DNA of 64,000 bases from Lactobacillus intestinalis (GCF_024397795.1 NZ_CP072983.1:620001-684000), one strand, 5' to 3'; numbered from the stretch's first letter, positions 8,439-18,039 are shown. Translations and numbers: made by a program. The notes: generated by a model from the sequence alone, not told the origin.

Positions 8439-10853
8439 ATGCTCGTTTCATACAATTGGTTACAAGATTTTCTTAATTTAGATGAAGATCCACATGATTT
8501 AGTTGAAAAAATCACCCGTACTGGTGTAGAAATTGCTGATGTCAATCATCCAGCAGAAGGTTTGAAGAAGCTTGTTGTGGGTCATGTGGTTGACTGTGAA
8601 GATGTAGAAGGAACTCACCTTCACTTAACTCATGTTGATGTTGGCGAAGACGAACCAATTCAAATTGTTTGTGGTGCGCCAAATGTTGCTGCTGGTGAAG
8701 ATGTGATTGTTGCTCTTCATGGGGCAAGAATTGCGGGTAATGAAAAGATTAAGCGTGGAAAAATTCGTGGAATGAAGAGTAACGGAATGATCTGTGGACT
8801 TCAAGAAATTGGTTTTTCTGATAGTGTTGTTCCTGAAAAATACGCTGATGGTATTTTTGTTTTCCCAGAAGATAGTGATGTAAAGCCCGGTCAAGATGTT
8901 TATGAAGCACTTGGCATGGATGACTACATTTTAGATTTCGATATTACACCAAACCGTGCTGATACTTTATCAATGGAAGGTGCAGCTTATGAAGTTGGTG
9001 CTATCGTTGATGAAAAGCCTAAGATTGAAGAAGTTGTTCTAAAAGAAGATGGCGAAGACTGGACCAATTCTTTAGAAGCAAAGGTTGATGAAAAACTTGC
9101 TCCTAAGTTTTATCTTCGTAAGTTAAAGAATGTTAAGATTGGGGAAAGTCCACTTTGGATGCAACGTCGCCTTTGGAATGCAGGTATTCGTCCAATTAAC
9201 AATGTCGTTGACGTAACTAACTATGTAATGCTTTTAACTGGTCAACCAATGCATGCTTATGATGCTCGTGCATTTGAAAACGGCAAGCTTGAAGTTAGAA
9301 AAGCTAATAAAGGTGAAAAATTAACTTTACTTAATGAAAAAGAAGTTGATTTAGATCCAAACGACATTATTATTACTGATGGTGAAAAACCAGTAATGAT
9401 GGCTGGTGTAATGGGGGGCTTGAATTCTGAAATTACTGATGACACTCAAGATGTAATTTTGGAAAGTGCAATTTTTGATCCAACCTTGGTGAGAAAGGCT
9501 GCTCTTCGTCATGCTAACCGTACTGAAGCTTCAAGTCGGTATGAAAAGGGCGTAAACTGGGATAACACCGAAAAAGCTATCAATATGGCAGCTTTGTTAC
9601 TTAGAAATGATGCAGATGCTCAAGTAATGGCCGGCATTATTAAAGCTACTGACAAAAAGCGTAATCCAGTTGTGGTAGAAACTACAGTTTCTTACATTAA
9701 CAAAGTTTTAGGTACTGAAATTTCCGCCGATGAAATGCTTAAGATCTTTGATAGATTGAATTTTGAAGCAAAAGTGGATGGAGACAAGTTAACTGTTAAT
9801 GTTCCAAATAGAAGATGGGACATTTCAATTCCAGCCGACTTGGTAGAAGAAGTTGGCCGAATTTACGGTTACGATAACTTAAAGGCTACTCAACCACTTT
9901 CAGCTGAAACTCACGGTGGCTACTCTGCTAAAGAAACTGCCATCCGTCGCATTAAGGCCATTGTTCAAGGCCAAGGATTAATGGAAGCAATTTCTTATTC
10001 ACTTACTTCTCCTGAAAAGGCCGTAAGATACACTAAGGATCCAAAGAAGTTAGTTGAAGTTCAAATGCCTCTTAACTCAAGTCGTTCAGTAATGCGTGAA
10101 AACTTGATGACTGGCTTGGTAGACGCTGCTAGCTATAACATGGCTCGTAAGCAAAAGGAACTTGCTTTATTTGAACAAGGTCGTGTTTATGATAATGAAA
10201 ACGATACTTTCAATGAACACGAGCATATTGCCACCTTATACTCAGGCAGTATTTTCAATGAAAATTGGCAACACTTAAATCAAGATGTTGACTTTTACTT
10301 CGTCAAGGGTCAATTGACTAACTTGTTTAGAGCAATCGGCATTAAAGATGAAGATGTTGTTTATAAAGCTGAAGAAATTGATGGAATGCACTTAACTCGA
10401 ACTGCAGGCATTTATATCAATAAAGAATACGTTGGAATGATCGGAATGATTGCTCGTTCAGTAACTATGGCAGAAAAATCACTCCGTGGTAGTGAAATTT
10501 ACGGTTACGAATTAGATCTTGATAAGATTATCCCAATGCTTTCTAAGGGTATGACTGCTAAGCCCGCACCTAAATTCCCAGCAATCAGCCGTGACCTTTC
10601 AATTTTGGTAAATAAAGACGTTGATAACCAAGAAATTGAAAATGTAATCCATGCTAATGCAGGTAAATATTTGGTAGATCTTAAGGTGATCGATGTTTAC
10701 CAAGGTTCCCACATTGAAAGTGGCAAGAAGAGTTTGGCATATAACTTAACATTCTTGAATGAAAAAGATACCCTAACAGATGAAGTGGTAAATAAGGCCA
10801 TGGATGATATTACAGCTTCATTGAAGGAAGATCTTGAAGCAAAAATTCGTTAA
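8439..10853 (+). CDS. pheT: Phenylalanyl-tRNA synthetase beta subunit
   Basis: An 804-residue beta subunit, the normal length. Visible domains: N-terminal B1 segment (MLVSYNWLQDFL), an OB-fold EMAP-like tRNA-binding domain (about 40-150), B3/B4 editing region (about 210-390), B5, and a C-terminal FDX-ACB anticodon-binding domain (about 710-804, from PKFPAISRDLSILV). It supports tRNA binding and proofreads Tyr-tRNA-Phe. It is the last gene of the T-box operon; greA downstream has its own promoter-like sequence. Confidence 0.97.
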   Translation: MLVSYNWLQDFLNLDEDPHDLVEKITRTGVEIADVNHPAEGLKKLVVGHVVDCEDVEGTHLHLTHVDVGEDEPIQIVCGAPNVAAGEDVIVALHGARIAGNEKIKRGKIRGMKSNGMICGLQEIGFSDSVVPEKYADGIFVFPEDSDVKPGQDVYEALGMDDYILDFDITPNRADTLSMEGAAYEVGAIVDEKPKIEEVVLKEDGEDWTNSLEAKVDEKLAPKFYLRKLKNVKIGESPLWMQRRLWNAGIRPINNVVDVTNYVMLLTGQPMHAYDARAFENGKLEVRKANKGEKLTLLNEKEVDLDPNDIIITDGEKPVMMAGVMGGLNSEITDDTQDVILESAIFDPTLVRKAALRHANRTEASSRYEKGVNWDNTEKAINMAALLLRNDADAQVMAGIIKATDKKRNPVVVETTVSYINKVLGTEISADEMLKIFDRLNFEAKVDGDKLTVNVPNRRWDISIPADLVEEVGRIYGYDNLKATQPLSAETHGGYSAKETAIRRIKAIVQGQGLMEAISYSLTSPEKAVRYTKDPKKLVEVQMPLNSSRSVMRENLMTGLVDAASYNMARKQKELALFEQGRVYDNENDTFNEHEHIATLYSGSIFNENWQHLNQDVDFYFVKGQLTNLFRAIGIKDEDVVYKAEEIDGMHLTRTAGIYINKEYVGMIGMIARSVTMAEKSLRGSEIYGYELDLDKIIPMLSKGMTAKPAPKFPAISRDLSILVNKDVDNQEIENVIHANAGKYLVDLKVIDVYQGSHIESGKKSLAYNLTFLNEKDTLTDEVVNKAMDDITASLKEDLEAKIR

Positions 10854-10856
10854 AGG

Positions 10857-10885
10857 TTGACTTTAGTGGTGTAAACCAATATCAT
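10857..10885 (+). promoter_or_regulatory. Promoter of greA
   Basis: TTGACT (10857-10862), a 17-base spacer and TATCAT (10880-10885) in the 75-base gap between pheT and greA. Called by eye. Confidence 0.55.
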
Positions 10886-10928
10886 TTCAAGTGCAAGAAA
10901 AAATTGAATTTCTAAGGAGTCAGTTGTT

Positions 10929-11402
10929 ATGGCAGAAAAATCATTTCCAATGACTGCTGAAGGTAAAGAAAAACTTGAAGCAGAATTAAGAGATTTAAAA
11001 TTAGTTAAACGTCCAGAAGTTATCAAACGAATAAAGGTTGCTCGTTCTTATGGTGACTTATCTGAAAACTCAGAATATGATGCAGCTAAGGATGAACAAA
11101 GTCACTTGGAAGACAGAATTGCACAAGTTGAAGAAATGCTTAAGTATGCACAAGTTGTTGATGCTGATGCTGTTGCTCCTAATGAAGTAGCAGTTGGTAA
11201 AACAATTACTTATACTGAAGTGGGCGAAGACGACCCAGAAACTTACACAATTGTTGGTAGCGATGAATCTGATCCATTAAATGGTAAGATTTCAAACGAT
11301 TCACCAATTGCTCAAGCTTTGCTTGGTAAAAAGAAGGGCGAAACTGTTTCTATCACTACTCCAGGTGGCAAGTTTGACGTTGTCATTAATGAAGTAAAAT
11401 GA
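10929..11402 (+). CDS. greA: Transcription elongation factor GreA
   Basis: A 157-residue GreA with the N-terminal antiparallel coiled coil (about 1-75, including [20 protein letters not shown] with the acidic tip residues) and a C-terminal FKBP-like domain ending [18 protein letters not shown]. GreA rescues backtracked RNA polymerase by stimulating transcript cleavage. The start follows AAGGAG. A strong terminator lies 5 bases downstream, so it is a single-gene unit. Confidence 0.97.
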   Translation: MAEKSFPMTAEGKEKLEAELRDLKLVKRPEVIKRIKVARSYGDLSENSEYDAAKDEQSHLEDRIAQVEEMLKYAQVVDADAVAPNEVAVGKTITYTEVGEDDPETYTIVGSDESDPLNGKISNDSPIAQALLGKKKGETVSITTPGGKFDVVINEVK

Positions 11403-11407
11403 TGTAT

Positions 11408-11447
11408 AAGAAGATAGGGTGTTTTGCCTTATCTTCTTTTTGTTTTT
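11408..11447 (+). terminator. Terminator after greA
   Basis: Stem AAGAAGATAGGG / CCTTATCTTCTT (one G-U or mismatch position) with a short loop and a T-rich tail. Confidence 0.88.
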
Positions 11448-11460
11448 ATGAGGTGAAATT

Positions 11461-12369
11461 ATGAGAAAAGTAGGAATTATCGGTGTCGGACATGTTGGTG
11501 CTACTGTAGCTTATACTTTATTTACTCATGGAACTGTTGATGAGATGGTTTTAATTGATAAGAATGAAGATAAGGTTAATGCAGAATACAATGATTTACA
11601 TGATACTTTAGCTAGAAACAATTATTACGTAAATATTAGAAAGCAAGATTGGGACGCTCTTGAAGATGCTGATATCATTGTGACTGCTTTTGGTGATATT
11701 GCTGCCAGTGTAAAGAATAATGATAGATTTGGCGAATTTGATCTAAATGCTAAAAATGCCAAAGAAGTAGGTAAGAAAATTAAAGAGAGTGGCTTCCATG
11801 GAGTAATTATTAATATCTCTAATCCATGTGATGCTATTACTGCAATTTTGCAAGAAACTACTGGTTTTAAGAAGAATCGTGTATTTGGTACTGGAACTTT
11901 CCTTGATACTGCTAGAATGCAAAGAATCGTTGGTGAAAAGTTAAACCAAGATCCTAAGAATGTTGAAGGATGGGTATTAGGTGAACATGGCTCTCTTCAA
12001 TTTACAGCTTGGTCAACTGTTCGTGTAAACAACAAGATTGCTTACCAATTGTTTGGTGAAGAACAACAAGAAGAAATTAGTGAGCAATCAAATAAGAATT
12101 CATTTATTGTGGCAAATGGAAAAGGTTATACCAGCTATGCTATTGCTACTTGTGCAGTTAAGTTGATGGAAGCTGTCTTTAGCGATGCCAATTTCTATGC
12201 GCCCGTTTCTGCATATGATCCTCAATACAAGACTTACATTGGTTATCCAGCCATTATTGGCCGTGACGGAATTGAAGAATTAATTGAATTGAAGCTTACT
12301 AGTGAAGAAAATGAAAAGCTAGAAAAGGCTGCTAATAAGATTAAGGAACATCTTGAACAATTACGTTAA
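11461..12369 (+). CDS. L-2-hydroxyacid (hydroxyisocaproate-type) dehydrogenase
   Basis: A 302-residue NAD-dependent enzyme of the lactate/malate dehydrogenase superfamily. The Rossmann motif GIIGVGHVGATVAYTL starts the protein; the substrate-site Arg is in LDTARMQR and the catalytic His in LGEHGS. GTGTFLDTARMQR, the AWSTVRV segment, NGKGYTSY and YPAIIGRDG match L-2-hydroxyisocaproate dehydrogenases better than classical L-lactate dehydrogenases. It would interconvert 2-oxo acids from branched-chain amino acids and their L-hydroxy acids. Substrate range is inference. It is a single-gene unit between two terminators. Confidence 0.85.
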   Translation: MRKVGIIGVGHVGATVAYTLFTHGTVDEMVLIDKNEDKVNAEYNDLHDTLARNNYYVNIRKQDWDALEDADIIVTAFGDIAASVKNNDRFGEFDLNAKNAKEVGKKIKESGFHGVIINISNPCDAITAILQETTGFKKNRVFGTGTFLDTARMQRIVGEKLNQDPKNVEGWVLGEHGSLQFTAWSTVRVNNKIAYQLFGEEQQEEISEQSNKNSFIVANGKGYTSYAIATCAVKLMEAVFSDANFYAPVSAYDPQYKTYIGYPAIIGRDGIEELIELKLTSEENEKLEKAANKIKEHLEQLR

Positions 12370-12396
12370 TACAAATTGTAAGTAAAGACTGATTTG

Positions 12397-12434
12397 AAAT
12401 CATATCCCATAGAATCTTGGGATATGATTTTTTG
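12397..12434 (+). terminator. Terminator after the hydroxyacid dehydrogenase
   Basis: Stem AAATCATATCCCA / TGGGATATGATTT with an 8-base loop, then a T run. Confidence 0.92.
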
Positions 12435-12524
12435 TATTTAGGCAAATTTAATTATTAGAAAAATTGTATTATATTGTTAATAACTGATAAACTTAAATAG
12501 AAAAAACTGAGGGAGGTGAGGGAA

Positions 12525-13478
12525 ATCGCAACTATTAAAGATATTGCCCAAAAAGCAAATGTTTCGCCATCTACTGTATCACGTGCTTTAAATGGCAATT
12601 CGCGAATTAGTAAGGAAACTGTCACAAAAATTAAAAAAATGGCTAATGAAATGGAATATTATCCTAATTATGCGGCTCAGAATTTAACGCGAGGAGATGC
12701 TAATATAGTAGGAATTGTGTTTCCAGTCACTAGCAGGGATGCGCCAGCCAACCCATTTCATATAGATTTAATGAGAGGAGCAAGTTCTGCTTTAACCCCC
12801 ATGCATTATGAAATGCTTGTTGCAATCAGTGCAACCGAAAAAGAACTATTATCTAGTGTTAAATCTATGGTAAATCAAGCAAAGGTTCATAACTTTTTGA
12901 TTTTTTATGCTGTTAAAAATGATCCTATTACGGCCTATTTACGTAAGAAAAAATTGAATTTTGTGATTATTGGTGACCCTAGTGATAACAGTGGGGATAG
13001 ATATGTCGATAATAATAATGTGGCTGCTGGAGAAGCTGCTGCAAAATGTTTAATCGACAACTATCATGTGCTTCATCCGCTTTTTATTCAATCAAGTAAG
13101 AAGTGGCCTTATGAGACTAGTAGATTAAAAGGATATCAGCAATATTTAAAGCAGAATGGTTATGAGGGTAATGTTTGGATAGATGATTCGTCCCAAAAAA
13201 TAGATGATTTTTTAAAAGATCATGCGAAAATAGATGGTATTGTGTGTGCTGATGATATCTTGTTTGCTAAGCTAAATAGTTCTTTGCAAAAATTCAAATT
13301 ACCTACAGTCTGTTTTAATAGTAGTCGCTTAATGGGGATGATTCTTGGCGATAGTGAAAAGATAGATATGCAACCCCGAAAACTAGGGCAACAAGCAGTT
13401 AAATTACTCTTTAATCAGAATGCTCATCGGAAAATAGTCAAGTTCAAGTTTTCTGATAATAGTATGCAAGAAAATTAG
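12525..13478 (+). CDS. malR: LacI-family regulator of maltose genes, MalR-like
   Basis: A LacI/GalR repressor: N-terminal helix-turn-helix (TIKDIAQKANVSPSTVSRALNG), hinge, and a periplasmic-binding-protein-like effector domain. It lies upstream of malT-mapA-pgmB, whose promoter carries a LacI-type palindrome, so MalR is the natural name. The start is odd. The conserved MATIKDIA beginning reads ATC GCA ACT ATT here, and an 8-base perfect Shine-Dalgarno GGAGGTGA (12512-12519) sits 5 bases before that ATC (12525). The only other upstream start, GTG at 12516, lies inside the Shine-Dalgarno. I therefore place the start at AUC, giving 318 codons including the stop. Confidence 0.85.
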   Translation: MATIKDIAQKANVSPSTVSRALNGNSRISKETVTKIKKMANEMEYYPNYAAQNLTRGDANIVGIVFPVTSRDAPANPFHIDLMRGASSALTPMHYEMLVAISATEKELLSSVKSMVNQAKVHNFLIFYAVKNDPITAYLRKKKLNFVIIGDPSDNSGDRYVDNNNVAAGEAAAKCLIDNYHVLHPLFIQSSKKWPYETSRLKGYQQYLKQNGYEGNVWIDDSSQKIDDFLKDHAKIDGIVCADDILFAKLNSSLQKFKLPTVCFNSSRLMGMILGDSEKIDMQPRKLGQQAVKLLFNQNAHRKIVKFKFSDNSMQEN

Positions 13479-13512
13479 ATTTAGAAAAAGTTGCATACTT
13501 TTTTTATTATTT

Positions 13513-13532
13513 TTGTGCAAACGGTTGCGCAA
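13513..13532 (+). promoter_or_regulatory. LacI-type operator upstream of malT (likely MalR or CcpA site)
   Basis: A 20-base near-perfect palindrome TTGTGCAAACGGTTGCGCAA with a central CG, as LacI-family operators have. Its core TGCAAACGGTTGCG also fits the cre consensus except for the last base. It overlaps the -35 of the candidate malT promoter, consistent with repression. Confidence 0.75.
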
Positions 13533-13553
13533 AATGCAAAAAACTGGTATTTT
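13525..13553 (+). promoter_or_regulatory. Candidate malT promoter with extended -10
   Basis: TTGCGC (13525-13530) lies inside the operator; a 17-base spacer ends in TGg and is followed by TATTTT (13548-13553), an extended -10. Called by eye. Confidence 0.5.
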
Positions 13554-13584
13554 ATCTATAGATTGGTATATTATTTACAGCAAA

Positions 13585-13599
13585 TGAAAAGCGCTTTCA
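13585..13599 (+). promoter_or_regulatory. cre-like palindrome before malT
   Basis: TGAAAAGCGCTTTCA contains the palindrome AAAGCGCTTT and matches the cre consensus with one extra base in the spacer. It lies 33 bases before the malT start, downstream of the promoter, a position suited to CcpA roadblock repression. Confidence 0.5.
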
Positions 13600-13631
13600 A
13601 AAATAAAGAATTGAGATAGGGGTTGTTTTTG

Positions 13632-14978
13632 ATGAGTAAGAATAATACTTCAACTGCAGGTTTACCTAAACTTGCTAAAAGTACTATTTGGATGATCAAT
13701 TTTGGTTATTTAGGGGTACAAACCGCTTTTACTTTGCAAAGTTCTCAAATGAGTAGAATTTTTCAAACAATTGGTGCTGATCCAAATAATTTAGGCTGGT
13801 TTTTTATTTTACCACCGTTAGCAGGAATAATTGTTCAACCAATTATTGGATATTATTCAGATCGGACTTGGGCACCTAAATTAGGTGGACGCCGTTTACC
13901 ATATTTATTATTGGGGATGTTAGTAGCAGTTATAGTTATGTTGCTTTTACCTAATTCTGGGAGTTTTGGATTTGGGTATGGGTCATTAGCTGCATTATGG
14001 TTTGGTGCAATTACTGTTGCTCTTCTTGATCTGTCATCTAATGTGGCAATGCAACCATTCAAGATGATGGTAGGGGATATGGTTAATGATAACCAGAAGA
14101 GTTATGCCTACGGAATCCAAAGTTTTCTTTCAAACATTGGCGCCGTGTTAGCAGCTATTTTCCCATTTTTGTTAACTCTTTTAGGTGTTTCAAATATTGC
14201 GCCTAAAGGTGTGGTTCCTCAATCTGTAGTAATTTCATTCTACGTGGGAGCTGCATTGTTAGTAGTAACCAGTTTGTTTACTGTAATTCGAGTTCATGAA
14301 TATGATCCTACTACTTATGCTAAATATCATGGCATTAGTGAAGAAGATAATAAAGAAGGGGGAAATTGGCTCACTTTATTAAAGCATGCACCTAAAGCAT
14401 TCTGGACTGTAACTTTAGTTCAATTCTTCTGCTGGTTTGCATTTCAATATTTATGGACTTATTCAGCAGGTGCAATTGCTAAAAATGTATGGAATACTAC
14501 TAATGCAACTTCTGCAGGCTATCAAGCAGCCGGTAACTGGTATGGTGTTTTAGCTGCGGTTCAATCAATTGCAGCTGTAGTTTGGTCATATGTTTTGGCT
14601 AAAGTTCCAAATAAATACCACAAGCTTGGTTATGCAGGTAGTTTATTCTTAGGAAGTCTTGGATTTATTTCAGTATTCTTTATTCATAGCCAATGGGCAT
14701 TGATCATTTCCTATACTTTGATTGGAATTGCTTGGGCTGGAATGAATACTTATCCATTAACTATTGTTACAAATGCCTTATCTGGTAAGCACATGGGTAC
14801 TTATTTAGGTTTATTCAATGGTTCAATTTGTTTACCACAAATTGTTGCCTCAGTTCTAAGTTTTGGTTTATTCCCATTACTTGGAAATTCTCAAGTTAAT
14901 ATGTTTGTTTTAGCTGGAATTGTATTATTAATTGGTGCTTTATCAGTTGGAACAATTAAAGAAACGTTTGAAAACTAA
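13632..14978 (+). CDS. malT: Maltose transporter, MFS/GPH type (MalT)
   Basis: A 448-residue permease with about 12 membrane helices. Segments such as QPIIGYYSDRTWAPKLGGRRLPY and NVAMQPFKMMVGDMVNDNQK are typical of the glycoside-pentoside-hexuronide/SLC45-like maltose carriers that lactobacilli use with maltose phosphorylase. The ATG at 13632 follows the ribosome site ATAGGGG; an in-frame TTG at 13623 abuts that site and is unlikely. mapA follows within 30 bases and pgmB after that, so this imports maltose as the free disaccharide for intracellular phosphorolysis. Confidence 0.88.
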   Translation: MSKNNTSTAGLPKLAKSTIWMINFGYLGVQTAFTLQSSQMSRIFQTIGADPNNLGWFFILPPLAGIIVQPIIGYYSDRTWAPKLGGRRLPYLLLGMLVAVIVMLLLPNSGSFGFGYGSLAALWFGAITVALLDLSSNVAMQPFKMMVGDMVNDNQKSYAYGIQSFLSNIGAVLAAIFPFLLTLLGVSNIAPKGVVPQSVVISFYVGAALLVVTSLFTVIRVHEYDPTTYAKYHGISEEDNKEGGNWLTLLKHAPKAFWTVTLVQFFCWFAFQYLWTYSAGAIAKNVWNTTNATSAGYQAAGNWYGVLAAVQSIAAVVWSYVLAKVPNKYHKLGYAGSLFLGSLGFISVFFIHSQWALIISYTLIGIAWAGMNTYPLTIVTNALSGKHMGTYLGLFNGSICLPQIVASVLSFGLFPLLGNSQVNMFVLAGIVLLIGALSVGTIKETFEN

Positions 14979-15007
14979 TTTTTTAATAGCGAAAGGAATT
15001 TATAATA

Positions 15008-17260
15008 ATGAAACGCACTTTTGATATTTCACCTTGGAACGTTGCTACTAAAGCATGGGATCCTCAAGATAAAAGATTACAAGAATCAATGACTAGTTTA
15101 GCCAATGAAAATCTCGGAATGAGAGGATTCTTTGAAGAAGGTTATTCTGGCGATCATATGCAAGGAGTTTACTTAGGTGGGGTTTGGTTCCCAGATAAAA
15201 CTCGTGTAGGTTGGTGGAAGAACGGTTATCCAAAGTACTTTGGTAAGATGATCAATGCTGTTAACTTTATGAAATTGATTATCAAAGTTAATGGAGAACA
15301 ATTAGACCTTAATAAGCAAACACCAAAGGATTTCAATTTAGACTTAGACTTAAAATCAGGTGTCTTAAAGCGTTCCTTTAAGGTAGAAATTGGTGGTAGT
15401 GAATTACAATTTACTTTTGAACGTTTTGTATCTGTAGTTCAAAAAGAATTAGTTGGCCAAAGAGTCACTGTTAAAAACTTGAGCGATTCTAATGTTAATG
15501 TTGAAATCACTAGCATGATTGATGCTGATGTTTACAATGAAGATTCTAACCATGATGAACAATTCTGGGATGTTTTAAGTAAAAAAGCTGATGGTACTCA
15601 TGCCGAAGTAATGTCAAAGACTAAGCCAAATGACTTTGGGGTTCCTCAATTTACAGTAGGAATGAAGACTACAACAGTTACTGATTTAAAGCATATTGAA
15701 GATGGAACTAGTGATAAAACTGCTTATAATGTTTTTGCTGGTGAAATTAAGCCAAATTCTGAAATCAACTTTGAAAAGAGAACAGTAGTAGCTACTTCAC
15801 GTGATTTTGATACAGAAAATGAAATTGAACAAAGACTTGATGAATTAGCAGCTAAACTTGATGCAGAAAGCTTTGACGCTTTACTTAAACCTCATGAAGA
15901 AGAATGGCATAACCGTTGGACTAAATCCGATGTGGTTATCAATGGCGATGAAGAAGCACAACAAGGAATTCGTTTCAATTTATTCCAACTCTTCTCTACA
16001 TACTACGGTCAAGATTACCGCTTAAATATTGGACCTAAAGGATTCACTGGAGAAAAGTACGGTGGTGCTACCTACTGGGATACTGAAGCTTACTGTCTTC
16101 CTGTTTATCTTGGGGTTGCAAATCCAGAAATTGCCCGCAACTTATTAATGTACCGCTATAAACAATTAGATGGTGCCTATGTAAATGCTAAAGAACAAGG
16201 ATTAGACGGTGCTTTATTCCCAATGGTAACTTTCAATGGTATTGAATGTCACAATGAATGGGAAATTACTTTTGAAGAAATTCACCGTAATGGAGATATT
16301 GCCTATGCAATTTATCTTTACACTAATTACACTGGAGATAAGTCCTATGTTCTTCATGAAGGTGCAAAAGTTTTAACTGAAATATCTCGTTTCTGGGCTG
16401 ATCGTGTTCATTATTCACAAAGACAAAATAAATATATGCTTCATGGTGTAACTGGTCCTGATGAATACGATAACAATGTTAATAATGATTGGTACACTAA
16501 TTTATTATGTAAGTGGACTTTGAACTATACATTGGAAATTTTAGATGAAGTTGATGCAGAGACAGCTAAAAAGCTTGGCGTTTCTGAAGATGAAAAACGT
16601 CGCTGGAAGGGAATTGCGGATAATATGTATCTACCATATGATCCACAAAAAGATATTTTCCCAGAAAATGATGGCTTCTTAGATAAAGATTTAACACCAG
16701 TTTCAGAAATTCCTAGTGATCAATTACCATTGAACCAAAACTGGTCATGGGATAAAATTTTACGTTCACCATACGTTAAGCAGGGGGATGTTATCCAAGG
16801 ACTTTGGGACTTTATTGATGACTTCACTAAGGAAGAAAAGAAGCGTAACTTTGACTTCTACGAACAATTTACAGTTCACGAATCAAGTCTTTCAGCATCA
16901 GTTTACTCAATTATTGCAGCTGATATTGGTTATGAAGATAAGGCAGTTGAATTGTATGAACGTTCAGCTAGATTAGACTTAGATAACTACAATAATGATA
17001 CTGATGATGGACTCCACATTACTTCGATGACTGGATCATGGTTAGATATTGTTCAAGGATTTGCTGGAATGAGGGTTCGAAATGGTGAATTGCATTATGC
17101 TCCATTCTTGCCAAAGAGGTGGGATTCATATAAATTCCGTCAAACATTTAGAGGTCGAATTTTAGAAGTTACTGTTGATAAGACAGGCACTAAGATTGAA
17201 TTGATTTCGGGTGATCCAATTACAATTGATCTTGATGGTAAGAAACTTAATTTAAAGTAG
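15008..17260 (+). CDS. mapA: Maltose phosphorylase (GH65)
   Basis: A 750-residue GH65 enzyme with an N-terminal beta-sandwich (about 1-260), an alpha/alpha-barrel catalytic domain and a small C-terminal beta domain. The catalytic acid is Glu486 in GPDEYDNNVNN, aligning with the known Glu of the L. brevis enzyme; YWDTEAYCLPVYL and HESSLSASVYSI are other family motifs. It splits maltose with phosphate to glucose and beta-glucose 1-phosphate in the cytoplasm. The start follows AAAGGAATT. pgmB begins 9 bases after the stop and takes the product onward. Confidence 0.96.
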   Translation: MKRTFDISPWNVATKAWDPQDKRLQESMTSLANENLGMRGFFEEGYSGDHMQGVYLGGVWFPDKTRVGWWKNGYPKYFGKMINAVNFMKLIIKVNGEQLDLNKQTPKDFNLDLDLKSGVLKRSFKVEIGGSELQFTFERFVSVVQKELVGQRVTVKNLSDSNVNVEITSMIDADVYNEDSNHDEQFWDVLSKKADGTHAEVMSKTKPNDFGVPQFTVGMKTTTVTDLKHIEDGTSDKTAYNVFAGEIKPNSEINFEKRTVVATSRDFDTENEIEQRLDELAAKLDAESFDALLKPHEEEWHNRWTKSDVVINGDEEAQQGIRFNLFQLFSTYYGQDYRLNIGPKGFTGEKYGGATYWDTEAYCLPVYLGVANPEIARNLLMYRYKQLDGAYVNAKEQGLDGALFPMVTFNGIECHNEWEITFEEIHRNGDIAYAIYLYTNYTGDKSYVLHEGAKVLTEISRFWADRVHYSQRQNKYMLHGVTGPDEYDNNVNNDWYTNLLCKWTLNYTLEILDEVDAETAKKLGVSEDEKRRWKGIADNMYLPYDPQKDIFPENDGFLDKDLTPVSEIPSDQLPLNQNWSWDKILRSPYVKQGDVIQGLWDFIDDFTKEEKKRNFDFYEQFTVHESSLSASVYSIIAADIGYEDKAVELYERSARLDLDNYNNDTDDGLHITSMTGSWLDIVQGFAGMRVRNGELHYAPFLPKRWDSYKFRQTFRGRILEVTVDKTGTKIELISGDPITIDLDGKKLNLK

Positions 17261-17269
17261 GAGGATAAA

Positions 17270-17935
17270 ATGAGCTTTTCTGATTTAAAAGGGTTCGCAT
17301 TTGATTTAGATGGTGTTATTGCAGATACGGCTAGATTTCATGGTCAGGCTTGGCGTCAAATCGCTGACAAGGTTGGGACTGAGTGGACACCAGAATTAGC
17401 CGATGGTCTAAAAGGGATGAGCCGGATGGATTCATTGGAATTGATTTTAAAATCTGGTCATCATGAAAATGAATATACTCAAGAAGAAAAAGAAGCCATT
17501 GCCAAAGAGAAAAATGACAACTATTTAAAACTTGTAGAAACTTTAACTCCTGATGATGTTTTACCTGGAATGCGTGAATTGTTAGAAGATTTAAAGAATA
17601 AAGGTTATCATCTGGCTTTAGCTTCCGCTTCTAAAAACTCTCCTAAGGTTTTGAAATATTTGCAAATTAGCGATTACTTTGAGGGAATAGTTGATCCAGC
17701 TAAATTAACTCATGGCAAGCCTGATCCTGAAATTTATTTAGAAGCCGCCAAGATTATGAATTTATCTCCTGAGCAAGTTGCTGGTTTAGAAGATGCTCAA
17801 GTTGGTATCGATTCTATCAATCGTGCTGGAGAAACTTCAATTGGTATCGGAAACACTTTAAAAAATGCTGATGTGAAATTTGGTGATACTAGAGAAGTAA
17901 CTTTGGAAGCTATTGAGAAGCAATTGAATAATTAG
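17270..17935 (+). CDS. pgmB: Beta-phosphoglucomutase
   Basis: A 221-residue HAD-superfamily mutase. The nucleophile and acid/base pair are Asp12 and Asp14 in FAFDLDGVIADTARFHGQAW, with a helical cap and the later SASKNSPK and HGKPDPEIYLEAA motifs. It converts beta-glucose 1-phosphate from MapA into glucose 6-phosphate. GGAGG lies 7 bases before the ATG. It is the last gene of the maltose operon. Confidence 0.96.
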   Translation: MSFSDLKGFAFDLDGVIADTARFHGQAWRQIADKVGTEWTPELADGLKGMSRMDSLELILKSGHHENEYTQEEKEAIAKEKNDNYLKLVETLTPDDVLPGMRELLEDLKNKGYHLALASASKNSPKVLKYLQISDYFEGIVDPAKLTHGKPDPEIYLEAAKIMNLSPEQVAGLEDAQVGIDSINRAGETSIGIGNTLKNADVKFGDTREVTLEAIEKQLNN

Positions 17936-17984
17936 TTGATATAGAGAATTTTCAAAGTTAAGATAATTTATTAAAAATACAATA

Positions 17985-18031
17985 AAAAACCATGTTCCTG
18001 TATAAATATGTAATTGGAACATGGTTTTTTA
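17985..18031. terminator. Bidirectional terminator between pgmB and the surface protein
   Basis: A 15-bp stem AAAAACCATGTTCC / GGAACATGGTTTTTT with an A-rich left flank and T-rich right flank can serve both converging transcripts. Confidence 0.92.
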
Positions 18032-18039
18032 GTAATTGA

